Assembly (NCBI GenBank): GCA_947685225.1
Contig: CANTUV010000037.1
Coordinates: forward strand, 29,593,001 to 29,657,000
Source: Garcia nutans
Lineage: Eukaryota > Streptophyta > Magnoliopsida > Malpighiales > Euphorbiaceae
Direction of reading: 5' to 3'
Length of the DNA: 64,000 nucleotides
Under the pieces are notes generated by a model. The model ran no database searches. It was not told the DNA's origin and was given only the letters and a program-made list of their open reading frames with translations. Shown piece by piece: positions 11,516-22,800 of the stretch (position 1 is the stretch's first letter; each line of letters begins with the position of its first letter). Position numbers and translations under genes: made by a program.

Positions 11516-12368
11516 GTGTGCCTAGTATGTTATTCAATTTTCAGAGTTTTGTTGTTTGTGGCATGCCTAAAAGTAACAATCCCTTGAAGTTGGGTTGGGC
11601 TTGGACCTTGAAGCCAAGCTGGGTTGATGCTATGCTCCCCTTGAAGCTTGGTTGGGCCTAGTCCTTGAAGCCTAGTTGGGATGTTGCGTATGAGATGTTT
11701 CTCATAATGATAATGATTCGCCTACGGGCTTGATAAATGTGATTATTGGACCAAAACAGTAACTCTAGAATTTGAATGGCATATTAGTTTCTTTTGGGCC
11801 CATGTTTGTCTTTGCTTAAATGTGAATCATGAATGATGAAATAATTGAATAATATAATGAAATGTAATGTTATGAAATATGATATCCTTGTGTATTGTTT
11901 ATAATGTTTGAAAGTTTGACATTGGCATTACATTTGAAGCATATTGTTATCGTGGTTTTTACCACTAAGCCTACGGCTTAGAGCGATTGTGGTTCATTGC
12001 GCAAGTGACATGGTAGATCCGATTGAATCGGAGAGTTCAGCTAGATCGAGTCGAGTCTAGACTTGTGATCCCTTGCGAATAGTTGATTGTTGGACTTCAA
12101 TATCAGAGATGAACTGCCAAGCATGTATAAACTCTATATTTTTGTAAATATTGAAATTGATGTATAGATATTTATATTCCGCTACATTTTTCGCTGCTTA
12201 ATAAACAAATGTTTTATCTATTATGTTCTATAATATAAGTTAAATGTTTTAAGTTTTCTCATAAGGAATGTTTGTTTAAAATAGCCTGTGACATTCTTGT
12301 ATCCGGTATATGTATATTACATATATGGGTGTATGTGATGTATGTATATTGGGTATAAGGGTGTTATA
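11516..12368 (+). repeat. 3' part of LTR C (Tekay type), split by element B
   Basis: Begins inside a cassette (arms 11529-11548 and 11761-11780, filled with CCTTGAAGC repeats) and continues through the double hairpin (11965-12002) to a degenerate terminus GGTGTTATA at 12368. The rest of C must lie left of the window, beyond B. The right flank is T1 internal sequence, so C is inserted in T1; GACAG (12369-12373) is the expected target-site copy. Confidence 0.8.
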
Positions 12369-12427
12369 GACAGTGCAATAGACTTCGCTAAACTTGGAGG
12401 CTTGTTATGATAAAAACACACATTTTT
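12369..12427 (-). mobile_element. T1 internal fragment between LTR C and the TIR element
   Basis: In reverse complement this short piece matches T3 at about 46950-47010 (Lys-rich low complexity, then the AAGCCT region), which places it in the post-gag non-coding part of T1. Confidence 0.65.
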
Positions 12428-13352
12428 TAATTTCAAAAGGCCAAAGGTTCAAATAAACACTTAAACTATAGCCTAAGTAGCAATTAAACATTTAAACATT
12501 TTTTTGGACCATTTAAACACTTCTTTTATGGCCAAAAGTTCAAATAGACATCTAAACTATAATCTAAGTAGCAATTAAATACTTAAAATTTGTTTTGGAT
12601 AATTTAAGCACTTCTTTTATCAAAATATAGCCAAATAAATACAAATTTAACATCAACTATAATATCCATCAAATAATATTCTTTTTGGAAAATGTAAGAC
12701 TCAATCTTTTTAATTTTTATTGAATAAAAATTAATACTTTAATATCATATTTTTTTATAACTGGATGATATTTGTTGTGTATTGAAACTAGTGTTATAGG
12801 TTGGTATTATTATAATTATTATTATTTTGTGTTGTTATTAAGAAATTTCTGTTATTATTTTAGTATTATCATAATTATTATTATTAATTAATTAAATGTG
12901 CACCACCATCAAAATAAATAAATAAATAAATAATTCAAATAAAAATAGAAAAAGAAATTATTATTTTGTTAATTAAAAAATAAAAACAAAAAATAATTTG
13001 TTAATAAAAATGGAAATAATTTCATAAATAGAAATAGAAATTAATAAAAGAAATTATTAATTTGCTAATATAAATTAATGAAATAATTTATTAATTTTTA
13101 TTCAATAAAAACTAAAAAGAGTGAGTATCATATTTGCAAAAAATAGCATTATTATTTGACAAGGATTATAGTTGCTATTAAATTTGTGTTTATTTGGCCT
13201 TATTTTGATTGCTACTTAGGCTATAGTTTAGGTGTCTATTTAAACTTTTGGCCATTAAAAAGTGCTTAAATGGTCTAAAAAAAGTTTAAGTGTTTAATTG
13301 CTACTTAAACTATAGTTTAGGTGTCTATTTGCACCTTTGGCCATTTTAAAAT
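12428..13352. mobile_element. Non-autonomous TIR element (Mutator-like MITE)
   Basis: Long terminal inverted repeats begin near GGCCAAAGGT on the left and end ACCTTTGGCC on the right. The flanks CACATTTTT (12419-12427) and CACATTTTG (13353-13361) form a 9-bp target duplication with one mismatch, which fits the Mutator superfamily. Each arm is itself repeated: a unit of about 90 bp with the motif ACTATAGCCTAAGTAGC occurs twice in tandem on the left and, inverted, on the right. The interior is AT-rich and non-coding. T3 carries the same surrounding sequence without this insertion (around 46910-46990), an independent empty site. Confidence 0.75.
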
Positions 13353-14884
13353 CACATTTTGGCTTTGTTAGATCAGTGCCAATATACCTCAAATCTTAGT
13401 TTTTCAAATTAACATATCTATAACATGACAACCCTAGTTACCATACTAAACTTGGGAATCATTTCCATTTAGACAAGAACTGTTGCACTTCAGAGATGAA
13501 CATACACATTACTTGGCCAAAGGTCTCATTGAGTTTAAATATTGTCTATCTCATATGCATGCTTAATAAAACAATCTCTACTAACAGACTCCACCTACTA
13601 AGAGAGATCAACATGTCTTTAATATGCTTGAAATGGGGTCTATAAGGGACATGGGTTAAATAAAGGCCATTTTTAGATTGGAGTTGATGTAACATTATGG
13701 ACATACCTTCACACTACAAACTTGCTGCTAGAACCACATGTATTTGGAAACTTGAAATCTTTGCTTCATGAAAAGAACTTGAAATCGTGCTTCATGAAAA
13801 GATAGAGCTTATCTTATTGGTAGAAATCTTGGTTTGATTAAGATGACCTTTGCTTTTACAAAAAGTTTGAAATCCTATTTTTCTTCCCTCTTCTTCTTCT
13901 TTTCCTTTTTCTCCTTCTTTTTTCTTTTCTTCTTCTTCTTTCATCTTCTTCTTTCTTTTTCTTTTTTATGTTTTATTTTCTCTTTTTGTGCTTTTTTTCT
14001 TTCTTCTTTTTTATTTTTAATTTTAAGTCCTAACTCAAAGAGATCTGTCTTGTTTTTAACATCATATGCTTCTGATTATAGATGAGTGGAGTAGCATGAG
14101 TTTGCTTTAGTTATGATGAATCTTTTATTTCTATGATTTTATCTCAATGATGAAGGAGATTGAGATAATAGTTCTAGTTCAGGTAAAGTTTAACTATCAT
14201 TAATGCATTGACTATGAGTCATTTTCCTTGATCTTTTTTGGTCCTTAGTACCTCAGTGATCATCAGACTTATCATAAATGTCACAACAGCTCGGCGTAGT
14301 TTATCGGGGGTTCACAAGTGAATAAAAGAAATCTAAAATCTCATGAAGGCTCAAAAGGACAAACTAGGGATTGATTTTAATGAGGTGGATACTAGTCGTT
14401 GGCTTAACAAACAATGCCTAAATCATCTCACTCTTAAATAAGAAAAGTTCAATTTCACCTCGAAAGTTTGTCAAAGTATGTTCTAAAATTGACTAGGACC
14501 CAGACAAAGGTAATTATGCAGGAGCCCTCTCTAATTAAGCATACAGAGCCCAAACCTACAGAGTAATTCCCTCACCTAGTAAAGTCATTCGAATTAAAAT
14601 GTATAGATATACTAATTTATGAATATCAAGCTAGAATCATCATTAATTGACCACCAAAATAAATAAAGACCAATGAAAATTTAATGAAAGTAATTTATTC
14701 AAACAATCTTAATTTGAAAAACATATTATTCCAGAAAACAGAAAAGAAAGAAAATAAAATGAAAACCAAACAAGCCAAGAGAAGTTTGTTTAGTTAGAGT
14801 CAAAGATGCTTCAGTTAGTTAGGCATGTCAGAGGTGAGGACCTTATCTCTATATACCTCTTCTACTTCAGGTTCAGAGGCCTAG
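13353..14884 (-). mobile_element. T1 internal region after gag, non-coding
   Basis: The reverse complement aligns with the region after gag in T3 (about 45400-46940): shared stretches include the area around CTTTCGAGG, the GATGATCTAGGCATTG-like block and AACTAGGGTTGTCATG. It has no convincing ORF. A pyrimidine tract at 13880-14010 is the counterpart of the purine-rich tract of T3 near 46020-46140. The right end (about 14810-14884) reads in reverse as the likely last codons of T1 gag. T2 then interrupts T1. Confidence 0.72.
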
Positions 14885-17129
14885 TGTGAGCGGGGATTTT
14901 TGCCCCCACTTCGGGTGGAATGGTTCTTGCGACTTCGGCACTGTTTAGGCTCGGGACCTTAGAGAACTCGGACCTAAGTCCGGAGAAAATGGAGTCGCCA
15001 CTCGGACGGGCCAGGAAAAAGAAAGGGGTGGATGACTCGATTCCTAAGGAATCCCCAACCCCCTAATGCGTTCGGAAAGTTGGGTACATGTGGGGAAGGT
15101 GAGAAACGGCCCAGCACCCCCACAACGCCCGGTTCATTGGAACCGGCCTCCTTTGCAGGTCTTAATATTATAAAATTCTTAAGTATAACAAAATTATCCA
15201 TATTACATGCAACAATTAAAATAAAGCATCATTATATTAAAATCCAAGCAATGTCCAAATAAAGCAAATAAATGGACACCCATCCGAAGATAGAAATATG
15301 TCCTTACATCCTCCATGTCTAAACTAAATAGGACACCCAGTGAAAGGTGGAAACATGTCGTTTACATTGGTTCAAAATATAAAAGCTATTTAAATTACAT
15401 GATATTTAACTAATGAGGTATCTACAAAGTGGAAACATACCTCTTACAATTTTAATACTGAAACAAACAAATAATAACAATAAAGAAAACACCCATCCAT
15501 GATAAATTAAATAAATCAAGCACTAAATTTAAATAAATCGACCATCAAAGCATATAATAAATTACATAATCAAATCTAAAATTAAATAAAGCAAGTAAAG
15601 ATACAAATTAGGGTTTACTATTTCTATTTAAAGTTCTTTAATTAACATTTAGGTTTTTGGGATTTTAGTATTATTATTGTTATTTGTTTAGGCTACTGTA
15701 AAGGTATTGGAAAATTGGAACGAATTAGGGTTTTATACATTCAAGAAAGTAGTAAGGCTTTTTGGTTAATCAAATTAGGGTTTAGGAGTGACATCATAAA
15801 ATTAGGGTTTTGGAATCTTAAGACATTAGAGTTTATAATTCATGGTTACTGGATTGTGATTTTAGGTTTACTATATTGAGTTTTAGGGTTTAGATTTATT
15901 TGTCATAAGATTTTAAGGTTTTAAGGATTAATGTTTAGGAAAACTAGGGTTTACCATATTAGTTTTGAGAGAATTAGGGTTTTTTTTTTTGATATTTTAG
16001 AAAACATATTTGATTTTAGGATTTAAGACAACAGTTTAGAGTTTTATAAAAATAATTATGATTTTTAGAAAATGTAAAGAAGATTAGGGTTTGGAGATTT
16101 AAGAAAACATTTGGAAATTTTGGACAAAAAGTTATGGTTTAGATGAAAATAATTCAGGGAAACAATTTAGGGTTTTAAGGTTTTTGGAAACAGAAGAGTA
16201 ATTTAGGGTTTGTGAAGTTCTTGGAAACAAAATAGTAGTTTAGGGTTTTTAAGATTTTTGGAAGCAGAAGAGTAGTTTAGGGTTTTTAAGATTTTTGTAA
16301 ATAGAAGAAATACTTTTAAGGTTTTTAAGATTTTTGGAAACAGAAGAAACATTTTTTAGGGTTCTTAAGGTTTTTGGAAATAGAAGAGTAATTTTAGGGT
16401 TCTTAAGGTTTAAATCATTGGCTAAGGCTACTGGAAGAATGTATGATACATTACTAAGTTTAATAATTTAGATAACTTAGAAAAATAAATGATGTAAACA
16501 TTGTAAATAACATCAAACCAAAGATTTAAAATCAAACCTCCGTTCGTTGGTTTCTCCACAATTTGATTTCTGGATGAACAAAGACAAAGGCAAGGTTGCT
16601 GCCTTTGATGGATTGATTGTTTCTTGTTGCTAATGTATCTTGTGCTAGGGTTTTCTGTCCCTTTTTTTTTACTCCTATCCAATCAAAGTTCAAAGTCCAA
16701 TTTAGAAACACAAATTTTCGATCCCCAAATTCTGAGCTTTAATGTGTTATTTAAAGGAAAAATTATAAGCCTACTTCTAATTATTTAAGAAAACTAAAAT
16801 TAATTAGGAAAAGAAACCAAAACCAAATAGAATTTGGTTGTGGAAAAACTGAGTTGGAAAATTACGCTGGCAAAAAAAATGCTGCGGAAACTGCGAGAAT
16901 TTCGAGCGCTGGCTGAGGTGGCTAGCTAATTTGCCGCCGATTTTTATTTTTATTTATTTATTTATTATTTATTTATTATTTATTTATTATTTTTTATTTT
17001 TTATTATTATAAAAAAAATATAAATAATAAATACTAAAATAAATAGTATTTAATTAAAATACAATAAAAATTATTTTGGACTATATAAAAAATATCGGAC
17101 CGGACTGGGTCAAAAATTAAGGGTCTATA
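14885..17129 (-). repeat. 3' LTR of T2
   Basis: In reverse it runs from TATAGACCC (mutated TGTAGACCC) next to GCAAGAGGCAAAC (polypurine tract, 17130-17142) to GCTCACA. It has the Tat LTR layout seen five times here: AT-rich start, GC-rich patch, telo-box-like repeats (about 15610-16400), three hairpin modules (15274-15303, 15331-15360, 15415-15443) and a conserved GC-rich 3' end (14885-15170). Confidence 0.82.
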
Positions 17130-17199
17130 GTTTGCCTCTTGCTTTAATGATTTGAGACTACAGCTAAAGAGAGTGAAGCAATATGACTTAATTTTTGAG

Positions 17200-17775
17200 A
17201 TGGTTGAGGTTTTGGGTTCTGGACCAGGTTCGAGTTCTGGACTCAAGGATAATTTTAGGTTCTGGACCTAAGGGTAATTTGGGTTCTAGACCTAAGCTAA
17301 GTTCTAGACTTAAAAGAAATTTAAGGTTCTGGACCTGAGGATAATTTGGGTTCTGGACCCGAGCTAAGTTCTAAACTTAATAGAGATTTTAGGTTCTGGA
17401 CCTAAGCGTAATTTGGGTTATAGACCCGTGCTAAGTTTTGGACTTAAGGAAGACTTTAGGTTCTATACCTAAGGGTAGTTTGGGTTCTGGACCTGAGTTA
17501 AGTTCTGGACTTAAAAGAGATTTTAGGTTCTGGATCTAAGCGTAATTTAGGTTTTGGACCCGAGTTATGTTCTGGACTTAAGAATAATTTGGGTTTTGGA
17601 CCCGAGCTAAGTTCTGGACTTAAAAGAGATTTTAGGTTTTGGACCTAAGGGTAATTTAGATTCTGAATCCGAACTAAGTTCTGGACTTAAGAATAATTTG
17701 GGTTCTGGACCCGAGCTAAGTTCTGGACTTAAGAGAGATTTTAGGTTCTGGACCTAAGGGTAGTTTTAGTCAGTA
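17200..17775 (-). repeat. Minisatellite at the 3' end of the T2 internal region
   Basis: Degenerate tandem units built on GGTTCTGGACC followed by TAAG or CGAG and AATTT or GATTTT; pairs of units make a higher-order repeat of about 60 bp. In element orientation it lies just before the polypurine tract, the same position as the tandem repeats of T3. Confidence 0.85.
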
Positions 17776-17969
17776 GTATACTAAAGGAATTTGTAAAAAA
17801 TTTAGCTAGTTTTTAACATGCGCACACACATATCTTCTCCTTGCCCCCTGCGTATAAAAATATTTTAAAATTCCAAAAAATATTTATATACACGCAAGTA
17901 TTTAAATTATTAAATTGAATAATTGAGTTTTCTATTTATTTACTGTGTAGTCACTGTTAATGCACTATT

Positions 17970-18050
17970 TACTATTCGTAAATAGTAACCTACTATTTAT
18001 AAATAGTATCCTACTATTTGTAAATAGTAACATACTATTCATGAATAGTA
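17970..18050 (+). promoter_or_regulatory. Four tandem 18-bp dyads, period 21
   Basis: TACTATT-NNNN-AATAGTA-type dyads at 17970-17987, 17991-18008, 18012-18029 and 18033-18050, spaced exactly 21 bp. They lie 40-120 bp upstream of a TATA box (TATATA, 18093-18098) and about 130-215 bp before the PMD start codon. The arms are kept while the centre and spacers vary, as expected of repeated binding sites for a dimeric factor. Confidence 0.7.
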
Positions 18051-18183
18051 AAATTTACCTTTTGAATTTTCTTTTTTCCTTTGCCGTTCCTCTATATAGA
18101 CGATCGATTTCTTCATTTCATTCACAGTAAACTTCTTCATTTCATCTATAAGCATTTCAAGTTTAGCATACAGTTTTGAAAAA

Positions 18184-18910
18184 ATGCATGCTTGGAGATC
18201 AGGAACTCATTCTAATGCTGAGTTATTGGAATTTATTCGGCAGCATGAAGATGAAAATATAGGTCTACTAGCCGGGATGTCGCTTCATCGTAGTTCAAAT
18301 CAAAAGAGCAAGGTAATTATTTATTTTAACAACAAATTATTTTTGTTTTTGTTTTTTTATTATTATTATTATTTTCTTTTTTATATATATTTTCTATATT
18401 TTTTTTCTTTTTTCGTATTTTTATATATTTATTTTTTATTTATTAGTTTTTTAAGAAAATTTAGGAAAATAAATTAGATGAATATATTAAGTAAATAGAT
18501 AGACTAAAAATAGAATATAAATTAATTTAGCCTAAAAATCGGTAGTATTGATATAATGATATACTTACCTCGTATTAACTTACTTGGCTCCGTGTGAGCG
18601 TGATCTTTGTGTTAGTCGGGGCGGAGGGTGTATCTACAAAGCTCGACAATGGTATGATGTAATGCCTTCTCGGGTAAGGTAGATTATCCGAGATTGCGAT
18701 TTTGAGAGCTTCATCTTACAATTACCATCCGAGGAGTATCCGATAGACTGGAGCGTAATCCAGGTGCTTGCAGAATGATGGTTGGACACAACTCATACTT
18801 TTCACTTACCCATTGGAGAGATGACAATTGGTCCAGTCGATTATACAGCTATAACTGGTATTTGGTATGATGGCCTTCCGGTTCCTCTTACCAATGATAT
18901 TCTAAATTAA
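18184..18910 (+). pseudogene. Plant mobile domain (PMD)-like gene fragment, antisense to T2
   Basis: ATG at 18184 opens a 43-codon exon starting MHAWRSGTHSNAELLEFIRQ. It ends at a good donor (GTAATT, 18313), followed by a T-rich intron. The second exon (about 18585-18910) reads in one frame through KARQWYDVMPSR, CDFESFILQLPSEEYP and THTFHLPIGEMTIGPVDYTA, which resembles the N-terminal part of PMD (MAIN-like) proteins of plants. TAG at 18680-18682 and TGA at 18776-18778 (where a second Trp would be expected) break it, and it ends at the deletion junction with the 5' LTR. A TATA box at 18093-18098 and the dyads above look like its promoter. It runs opposite to T2. I recall antisense extra ORFs, some PMD-like, being described in Tat-lineage elements. 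Any function is unknown and this copy is dead. Confidence 0.72.
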
Positions 18911-20392
18911 ATCATCCATGTCTAAATTAAATAGGAAACCCACCGAAAGGTGGAAACATTTCCCTTATATTGGTCCAAAATATAAAACCTATTTAAATTA
19001 CATGATATTTAACTAATGAGGTACCCATAAAGTGGAAACATACCTCTTACAATTTTAATACTAAAACAAACAAATAATAACAATAAAGAAAACATCCATC
19101 CATGATAAATTAAATAAATCAAGCATTGAAATTAAATAAATCAACCATCAAAGCATATAATAAACTACATAATCAAATTTAAAATTAAATAAAGCAAGTA
19201 AAGATACAAATTAGGGTTTACTGTTTCTATTTAAAGTTCTTTAATTAACATTTAGGGTTTTGAGATTTTAGTATTATTATTGTTATTTGTTTAGGCTACT
19301 GTAAAGGTTTTGGAAAATTGGAATGGATTAGGGTTTTATACATTTAAGAAAGTAGTAAGGCTTTTTGGTTAATCAAATTAGGGTTTAAGAGTGACATCAT
19401 AATATTAGGGTTTTGGAATCTTAAGACATTAGAGTTTATAATTCATGGTTACTGGATTGTGATTTTAGGTTTATTGTATTGAGTTTTAGGGTTTAGATTT
19501 ATTTGTCATAAGATTTAAGGTTTTAAGGATTAGGGTTTAGGAAAACTAGGGTTTACCATATTAGTTTTGAGAGAATTAGGGTTTTTTTGATATTTTAGAA
19601 AACATATTTGATTTTATGATTTAAGACAACAATTTAGAGTTTTATTAAAATAATTATGATTTTTAGAAAATGTAAAGAAGATTAGGGTTTGGAGATTTAA
19701 GAAAACATTTGGAAATTTTGGACAAAAAGTTATGGTTTAGATGAAAATAATTTGGGGAAATAATTTAGGGTTTTAAAGCTTTTGGAAATAGAAGAAACTC
19801 TTTAGGGTTTTTAGGATTTTTGGAAACAAAAGAGTAAATTTGGGTTTGTGAAGTTTTTGGAAACAAAAGAGTAGTTTAGAGTTTTTAAGATTTTGGAAGC
19901 AGAAGAGTAGTTTAGGGTTTTTAAGATTTTTGGAAATAGAAGAAATACTTTTAGGGTTTTTAAAATTTTTGGAAACTGAAGAAACACTTTTTAGGGTTCT
20001 TAAGGTTTTTGGAAATAAAAGAGTAGTTTTAGGGTTCTTAAGGTTTAGATCATTGACTAAGGCTATTGGAAGAATGTATGATACATTACTAAGTTTAATT
20101 ATTTAGATTACATAGAAAAATAAACGATGGAAACATTGTAAATAACATAAAACAAAAGATTTATAATCAAACCTCCGTTTGTTGGTTCCTCCACAATTTG
20201 ATTTCTGGATGAACAAAGACAAAGGCAAGGTTGCTGCCTTTGATGGATTGATTGCTTCTCATTGCTAATATATCTTGTGCTAGGGTTTTTCTGTCCCTTT
20301 TTTTTTACTCCGATCTAATCAAAGTTCAAAGTCCAATTTAGTAACACAAATTTTCGATCCCCAAATTCTGAGCTTTAATGTGTTATTTATAG

Positions 20393-20525
20393 GAAAAATT
20401 ATAAGCCTACTTCTAATTGTTTAAGGAAACTAAAATTAATTAGGAAAAGAAACCAAAAAGAAAAATTATAAGCCTACTTCTAATTGTTTAAGGAAACTAA
20501 AATTAATTAGGAAAAGAAACCAAAA
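20393..20525 (-). repeat. Tandem duplication of about 66 bp in the T2 5' LTR
   Basis: Two adjacent near-identical copies of the segment starting AAAAATTATAAGCCTACTTC. The 3' LTR (around 16755) has it once, so the duplication arose after T2 inserted or during its replication. Confidence 0.8.
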
Positions 20526-20599
20526 CCAAATAGAATTTGGTTTTGGGAAAACTACATTGGAAAATTGCGCTGGCAAAAAAACTGCTGCAAAAACTGCAA

Positions 20600-20735
20600 G
20601 AATTTCGAGCGCTGGCTGGGGCGGCTGGCCAATTAGCCGCAGGAAATTCCTGCAGCGAATTGGCCCAAGGCCATGTCACCCGCAGGAAATTCCTGCGGGG
20701 AATTGGCCTTGGCCATTTCCACATCTGTCGCCGAT
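20600..20735 (-). repeat. GC-rich palindromic patch in the T2 5' LTR
   Basis: Includes a palindrome with arms CCCGCAGGAA/TTCCTGCGGG (20679-20699) and GGCC-rich dyads (CCAAGGCC, GGCCTTGGCC), directly beside an A/T-only stretch. Counterparts are at 49273-49316 and, rearranged, 62282-62415. Confidence 0.7.
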
Positions 20736-20917
20736 TTTTATTTTTATTTATTTATTATTATTATTTATTATTATTATTTATTTTTTATTATTATATAAAA
20801 TTATAAATAATAAATACTAAAATAAATATTATTTAATTAAAATACCACAAAAATTATTTTAGACTATATAAAAAATATCGGACCAGACTGGATAAAAAAT
20901 TAAGGGTCTACACCCAG

Positions 20918-21158
20918 CCTTGGTCATTGTATCCTCATTTGCAGCTGGTTTGGACTTGATAAATAGACTCTCCCTTTTAGCTTCTCCACCCATGACTTGA
21001 AAAGATGATAAGACAAAGTTATCCTCTAAACATTTGCCTATCATGAAGGTTGTTGGAGGAGGTAATCTTTTGAACTTAGACAAAGGGTTATTCTTTGTGC
21101 TAGATTTGTCGGGCTTCGGCATCTTGCCACTGTCAATGAGATCTTGGATCTCATACTT
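20918..21158 (-). pseudogene. T1 gag, C-terminal piece
   Basis: On the minus strand this reads YEIQDLIDSGKMPKPDKS, then PTTFMIGKCLEDNFVLSSFQ, matching the T3 gag C-terminus (HEIQNLIDNGKLPDPNK, then ATFMVGKGLEEDFVLSSFQ). The adjoining zinc-knuckle part is across the E insertion, at 34275 onward. The piece ends where T2 is inserted (20912); the last codons of gag resume at 14884. Gag packages element RNA into particles; this copy is broken. Confidence 0.8.
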
Positions 21159-22011
21159 TGTAATATCCCAAAATATACCCTAGATGTTTTGGCTTTATTG
21201 TTGTTTAAATTGGATTCAATGTATATGTTTATTTGGAAGAGAAAAGGGTTTTTAGAGAGAGTGTATATGTTGTGTATATTAGAATATATACAACATATAC
21301 ACAAGTCATTGGAAAGTCAAAAGGATGATAGTGGAAGAAGATATTTTGTGTTTTTGAATTTAATAATTAAATAATAAGGAAATTAATTGAGTGGAAGAGA
21401 TTAAATGGGATTAGTTTAATATTATAATTGCTTGGTAGAGAGGGTTTTAAGGAAAAGGAGGTTGACTTTGTGTTTCTCTTTCTTCTTTCTTTCTTCCTTG
21501 CCGTGGCTCATCTTCATCTCCTTCCTTTGCTTTTGTTTTTGCCGGCTAACAAAGAGACAAGAGAACAAGGGAGAGATTTGAACCTCTAAACTCAAGATCT
21601 AAGGAAGATTTCAAGAGATCAAGTTGAAAAGTTAAGGGTTTCTTCATCCTTGGTGAGTTCTTCAATTGACTCTTTGATTTCTTTGAGTTTTTGAGTTGAG
21701 TTTGTGGATGGTATGTGTTTATGTTTGTTTAAGATGGGTTTAAGAGTGTTTGGGTAACTGATTTCTTATTTTGGGGATGGATTGAAGGAAAGAGTAAGGT
21801 GTTGGAAGTGATTGTTTTGTGGTTGTGTTTTAGGTTTTTGGTGATAATTTTGAATTGTGTTAGAAGTATGTTTTTAGTTGTTTTGGTGTATTTGTAAGTT
21901 TGTTGTGATTTTTGGGTATGTTGAGATGACTTTGATTGAAGTGGATTTTGGTGAAAGGAAGTGCTTTGTTGATTGTGTTGTTGTTTTGGCCGGAATCTGG
22001 GTTTTTGGCCT

Positions 22012-22362
22012 GACACGCCCAAGGGCACGTCCAGGATTTTGGGCGTGTTGATGGTTATGTATTTTGGATGAGTGACACGAGCAGTGACACGCCCAGGATA
22101 CTGAGCGTGTCATAGCGTCTGTGTGGCAGTAGGATTGGCACGGCCAGTAACACGCCCGTGTTATTGAGCGTGTCATAGCCACTGTGTTTTTGGGGAATTG
22201 ACACGGCAATGAGCACGCTCATGATGTTGGACGTGTCAATGTTGTTGAGAGGCAGAATGTATTACATGCCCAGGAACACGCTCGTGTTGTTGAGCGTGTA
22301 AAAGCTTCTGTGTTGTGGAGTTAGGGCACGGTCAGGGACACCCCCGTGTTATTGAGCATGTC
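22012..22362 (+). repeat. TGACACG...CGTGTCA module array, LTR E1
   Basis: About five modules of roughly 70-85 bp, each opening TGACACG or similar and closing GCGTGTCA. One module instead opens TTACA and closes GTGTAA, a paired change. Copies are at about 24874-25226 (E2) and 32425-32780 (E3); a related array is on the minus strand in D1 (39215-39523). Confidence 0.75.
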
Positions 22363-22434
22363 AAGTTTAGAGTTTGCCCTAGTTGGTTCTTAGCCTTATG
22401 ATCTTATGTGGGTTTCATCTTCCTTTTGGAATAG

Positions 22435-22521
22435 GTTGTGAAGAAGGTGAATTACCCTAATTCAAGAAGTGAAAGATTATTGGAGGAAGAAGTGTTTATT
22501 ATTGTGAGGGTTGCATTTAAG
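22435..22521 (+). other. Candidate spliced exon inside LTR E1
   Basis: Acceptor-like TTTTGGAATAG ends at 22434 and donor GTAAGTAC starts at 22522; the length is 87 nt, equal to the one in LTR A. Identical copies sit in E2 (about 25297-25383) and E3 (about 32850-32936). Confidence 0.5.
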
Positions 22522-22800
22522 GTAAGTACAAACATTGCATTGTTTCATACATCCATTTGATGTGGCATTGTTGATATATATATGAATAATTTGACATTTT
22601 GTACATTGTGAATCTTATGGAATGTAATGTGCTATATGTATGATGATGAATTGTCTTGATGTGAATGGAGATGTAATAAAACCATTGTTGTTGGCTATGG
22701 TTATGCAAATGAAATTGATAAGGCATGATTGCCTATTTGAGTATGAGATATGATTTGAGAAAGAGATTGATAAAGAGGCAAATGAAATAACTGTATGTTT

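Larger units (their letters stand above)
14885..20912 (-). mobile_element. Element T2, Tat-like, minus strand, deleted
   Basis: Bounded on the left by TGTGAGC (LTR 3' end in reverse) and on the right by GGGTCTACA (reverse of TGTAGACCC). Flanks CCTAG (14880-14884) and CCCAG (20913-20917) are a target duplication with one mismatch. Reading on the minus strand: 5' LTR remnant, then a large deletion removing its 3' part, the primer site, leader and gag, then a PMD-like antisense gene, a minisatellite, a polypurine tract and the 3' LTR. It is inserted near the end of T1 gag. Confidence 0.8.
18911..20912 (-). repeat. 5' LTR remnant of T2
   Basis: Begins at the deletion junction with the PMD gene, around the counterpart of 15315 in the other LTR, and ends at GGGTCTACA. 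It keeps hairpin modules M1 (18934-18963, with the altered outer stem GGAAA/TTTCC) and M2 (19018-19046), telo-box-like repeats (about 19210-20050) and the GC-rich patch. It carries a tandem duplication not present in the 3' LTR. Confidence 0.8.

Noticed and set aside
13834..14085. Plus-strand ORF of Phe/Ser runs resembling a membrane protein
   Set aside because: It lies on a low-complexity pyrimidine tract of T1 and is antisense to the element.
20503..20820. Overlapping ORFs on both strands with Ala/Gly-rich N-termini
   Set aside because: They translate the GC-rich palindromic patch of a Tat LTR followed by an A/T-only tract.
21729..22209. Overlapping minus-strand ORFs of 99 and 111 codons, repeated in all three E LTRs
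   Set aside because: They fall in LTR sequence over the CACG array; copies exist only because the LTR is repeated, and no domain is recognisable.
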